From positions 1 through 42,906 of the forward strand of contig DASSKL010000019.1 of assembly GCA_035690485.1 (NCBI GenBank): 42,906 nucleotides of DNA, given 5' to 3'. How positions within the stretch are numbered: the first letter of the stretch is position 1; every line of letters begins with the position of its first letter. Origin of the DNA: Mycobacteriales bacterium (GTDB taxonomy: Bacteria > Actinomycetota > Actinomycetes > JAFAQI01 > DASSKL01). Positions 40,896 to 42,906 of this stretch are shown one piece after another. The position numbers and the translations under genes were made by a program. A model generated the notes under the pieces. That model was not told where the DNA came from, made no database searches, and saw nothing but the letters and a program-made list of their open reading frames with translations.

Positions 40896-42906
40896 CTACT
40901 CCGCGGCCGGCTGCGCGTCGGCCGGCTGCGCGTCGCCCGCGCCACCGCCGTCGACCGGGACCAGCGACAGCTTGCCGCGCGGGTCGATCTCGGCGATCTG
41001 CACCTGGATCTTGTCGCCCACCTTGAGCACGTCTTCGACGCTGTCGATGCGCTTGCCGCCCACCAGCTTGCGCACCTGGGAGATGTGCAGCAGGCCGTCC
41101 CTGCCCGGCATGAGGCTGACGAAGGCGCCGAAGTTGGTCGTCTTCACGACCGTGCCGAGGAACCGCTCGCCGACCTCGGGCTGCACCGGCGACACGATCG
41201 AGCGCACCATCTTCAGCGCGGCCTCCGCGGCCTCGCCGTTGGTCGCGCCGATGTAGATCGTGCCGTCGTCCTCGACGGTCAGGTCGGCGCCGGTGTCGTC
41301 CTGGATCTGGTTGATGACCTTGCCCTTCGGCCCGATCACCTCGCCGATCTTGTCGACCGGGATCTTCTCGGTGATGATCCGCGGCGCGAACGGCGACATC
41401 TCCGCCGGCTGGGCGATGGCCTCCGCCATCACGTCGAGGATCGTCATCCGCGCCTCGCGGGCCTGCTGCAGCGCGGCGCCGAGCACCGACGCGGGGATGC
41501 CGTCGAGCTTGGTGTCGAGCTGGAGCGCGGTCACGAACTCGCGGGTGCCGGCGACCTTGAAGTCCATGTCGCCGAACGCGTCCTCGGCGCCGAGGATGTC
41601 GGTGAGCGTGACGTAGTCGTCACCCTCGTGGATCAGACCCATCGCGATGCCGGCGACCGGTGCCTTGAGCGGCGCACCGCCGGCCATCAGCGACAGCGTC
41701 GACGCACAGACCGACCCCATCGACGTGGAGCCGTTGGAGCCGACGGCCTCGGAGACGACCCGGATCGCGTAGGGGAACTCGTCCTTGCTCGGGAGCACCG
41801 GGATCAGCGCCCGCTCGGCGAGCGCGCCGTGCCCGATCTCGCGGCGCTTCGGGGAGCCCACGCGGCCGGTCTCGCCGGTGCTGTAGGGCGGGAAGTTGTA
41901 GTGGTGCATGTAGCGCTTGCGCGTCTCGGGGTTGAGCGTGTCGATCATCTGCTCCATCCGGAGCATGTTGAACGTCGCCACGTTGAGGATCTGCGTCTCG
42001 CCCCGCTCGAACAGGCTCGACCCGTGGACCCGCGGGACCACGCCCACCTCGGCGCTGAGCTGGCGGATGTCGCGGGTGCCGCGGCCGTCGATGCGCACGC
42101 CGTCGCTGATCACGCGCTGGCGCACGAGCTTCTTGGTCAGCGCGCGGAACGCCGGGCCGAACTCCTTCTCCCGGCCGTCGAACTGACCGGTCAGCTTGTC
42201 GACGGCGGCGGCACGGATGCGGTCGAGCTCGCTCTCGCGCTCCTGCTTGTCGGCGACCGTCAGCGCGCGGCGCAGCTCGTCGGTGGCCGCCGCGGCGACC
42301 GCCTCGTAGACGTCGTCGCCGTAGTCGAGGAAGACCGGGAAGTCGCGGGTGCTGCGGTCGACGGCGGCCGCGTCGGCCAGCTCGCGCTGGGCGCGGCACA
42401 GCTCGCGGATGAACGGTTTGGCCGCCTCGAGGCCCTGCGCGACGACCTCCTCGGTCGGCGCGGTCGCCCCGCCGCGGACGAGTGCCACGGTGTGCTCGGT
42501 GGCCTCGGCCTCGACCATCATGATCGCGACGTCGCTGCCGTCCTCGAGCACCCGCCCGGCGACGACCATGTCGAACGTCGCGCGCTCCAGCTCCGAGTAG
42601 GTCGGGAACGGCACCCACTGGCCGTCGACGTGGGCGATCCGCACGCCGGCGATCGGGCCGGTGAACGGCAGGCCGGCCAGCAGCACCGAGCAGGCCGCGG
42701 CGTTGATCGCGACGACGTCGTAGAGGTGGTCGGGGTTGAGCGCCAGGATCGTCGAGACGACCTGAATCTCGTTGCGCAGGCCCTTGGCGAACGACGGCCG
42801 CAGCGGCCGGTCGGTGAGCCGGCAGGTGAGGATCGCGTCCTCGCTGGGCCGGCCCTCGCGGCGGAAGAACGAGCCGGGGATCTTGCCCGCGGCGTACTGC
42901 CGCTCC
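40896..42906 (-). CDS. pnp: Polynucleotide phosphorylase (5' end outside window)
   Basis: PNPase degrades RNA 3'-to-5' with phosphate and can add tails. The visible 669 residues begin inside the first RNase PH domain ([20 protein letters not shown]), run through the linker helices and second PH domain ([37 protein letters not shown]), and end with the KH domain ([17 protein letters not shown]) and S1 domain ([32 protein letters not shown]). Roughly the first 70 residues are missing at the window edge. The C-terminus carries a tandem DAQPA repeat. The M16 gene starts one base after the stop. Confidence 0.98.
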   Translation of the reverse strand, partial: ERQYAAGKIPGSFFRREGRPSEDAILTCRLTDRPLRPSFAKGLRNEIQVVSTILALNPDHLYDVVAINAAACSVLLAGLPFTGPIAGVRIAHVDGQWVPFPTYSELERATFDMVVAGRVLEDGSDVAIMMVEAEATEHTVALVRGGATAPTEEVVAQGLEAAKPFIRELCRAQRELADAAAVDRSTRDFPVFLDYGDDVYEAVAAAATDELRRALTVADKQERESELDRIRAAAVDKLTGQFDGREKEFGPAFRALTKKLVRQRVISDGVRIDGRGTRDIRQLSAEVGVVPRVHGSSLFERGETQILNVATFNMLRMEQMIDTLNPETRKRYMHHYNFPPYSTGETGRVGSPKRREIGHGALAERALIPVLPSKDEFPYAIRVVSEAVGSNGSTSMGSVCASTLSLMAGGAPLKAPVAGIAMGLIHEGDDYVTLTDILGAEDAFGDMDFKVAGTREFVTALQLDTKLDGIPASVLGAALQQAREARMTILDVMAEAIAQPAEMSPFAPRIITEKIPVDKIGEVIGPKGKVINQIQDDTGADLTVEDDGTIYIGATNGEAAEAALKMVRSIVSPVQPEVGERFLGTVVKTTNFGAFVSLMPGRDGLLHISQVRKLVGGKRIDSVEDVLKVGDKIQVQIAEIDPRGKLSLVPVDGGGAGDAQPADAQPAAE
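40906..40935. repeat. Tandem 15-bp repeat in the pnp 3' end
   Basis: Two perfect copies of GCCGGCTGCGCGTCG (40906-40920 and 40921-40935) encode DAQPA twice at the PNPase C-terminus. In-frame slippage there would not disturb the enzyme. Confidence 0.8.

Overview
This is core chromosome of a very GC-rich actinobacterium (Actinomycetota). The evidence is the strong G/C bias at third codon positions, many GTG starts, mycobacterial-type LexA boxes (TCGAAC-N4-GTTCGA), and the actinobacterial gene order nrdR-nrdJ / lexA / hflX-dapF-miaA-miaB / recX-recA-DUF3046 / lhr-nei / clgR-cinA-pgsA-rimO / ftsK / rnj-dapA / thyX / dapB-M16-pnp. I cannot resolve the genus. I see no rRNA, tRNA, CRISPR array, insertion sequence or prophage. 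The only clear mobile unit is a homing intein inside nrdJ.

Layout. 1-1013 (+): two small enzymes, a PhnB/VOC-fold protein and a RibD-C reductase, ending at a strong hairpin shared with convergent nrdJ. 1113-5811 (-): nrdR-nrdJ, the regulator and the B12-dependent ribonucleotide reductase; nrdJ is split by a 378-aa intein placed directly before the catalytic cysteine. 5812-7462: a repeat-rich nrdR control region, then a LysM membrane protein (-) diverging from lexA (+) across three LexA boxes. 7393-10389 (-): a histidine kinase, a single-domain receiver and a receiver-GAF protein, overlapping the lexA tail. 10554-16979 (-): miaB, a dioxygenase-fold protein, miaA, an EAL protein, dapF and hflX. 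17096-21082 (-): rny, recX, recA and DUF3046. 21136-26371 (+): lhr helicase and nei glycosylase. 26377-42906 (-): fourteen co-oriented genes: clgR, cinA, pgsA, rimO, a RodZ-like HTH membrane protein, ftsK, rnj, dapA, a small membrane protein, thyX, a diiron protein, dapB, an M16 peptidase and pnp (5' end outside the window).

How the genes connect. DNA precursor supply and repair dominate: NrdJ and ThyX make deoxynucleotides, LexA/RecA/RecX run the SOS response, and Lhr, Nei and FtsK repair or move DNA. The SOS circuit is readable at promoter level, with LexA boxes at recA, lexA and the LysM gene, a likely division inhibitor. RNA processing and modification form a second theme (miaA, miaB, rimO, rny, rnj, pnp), and diaminopimelate synthesis a third (dapA, dapB, dapF).

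The least explained parts are: the nrdR control region, with five CTGTGG hexamers at near-helical spacing beside an NrdR-box pair; the kinase/two-receiver cluster, which has no output domain; the diiron protein beside thyX; and a recurring TAnnnT element 6-8 nt before eight start codons, which suggests many leaderless transcripts.
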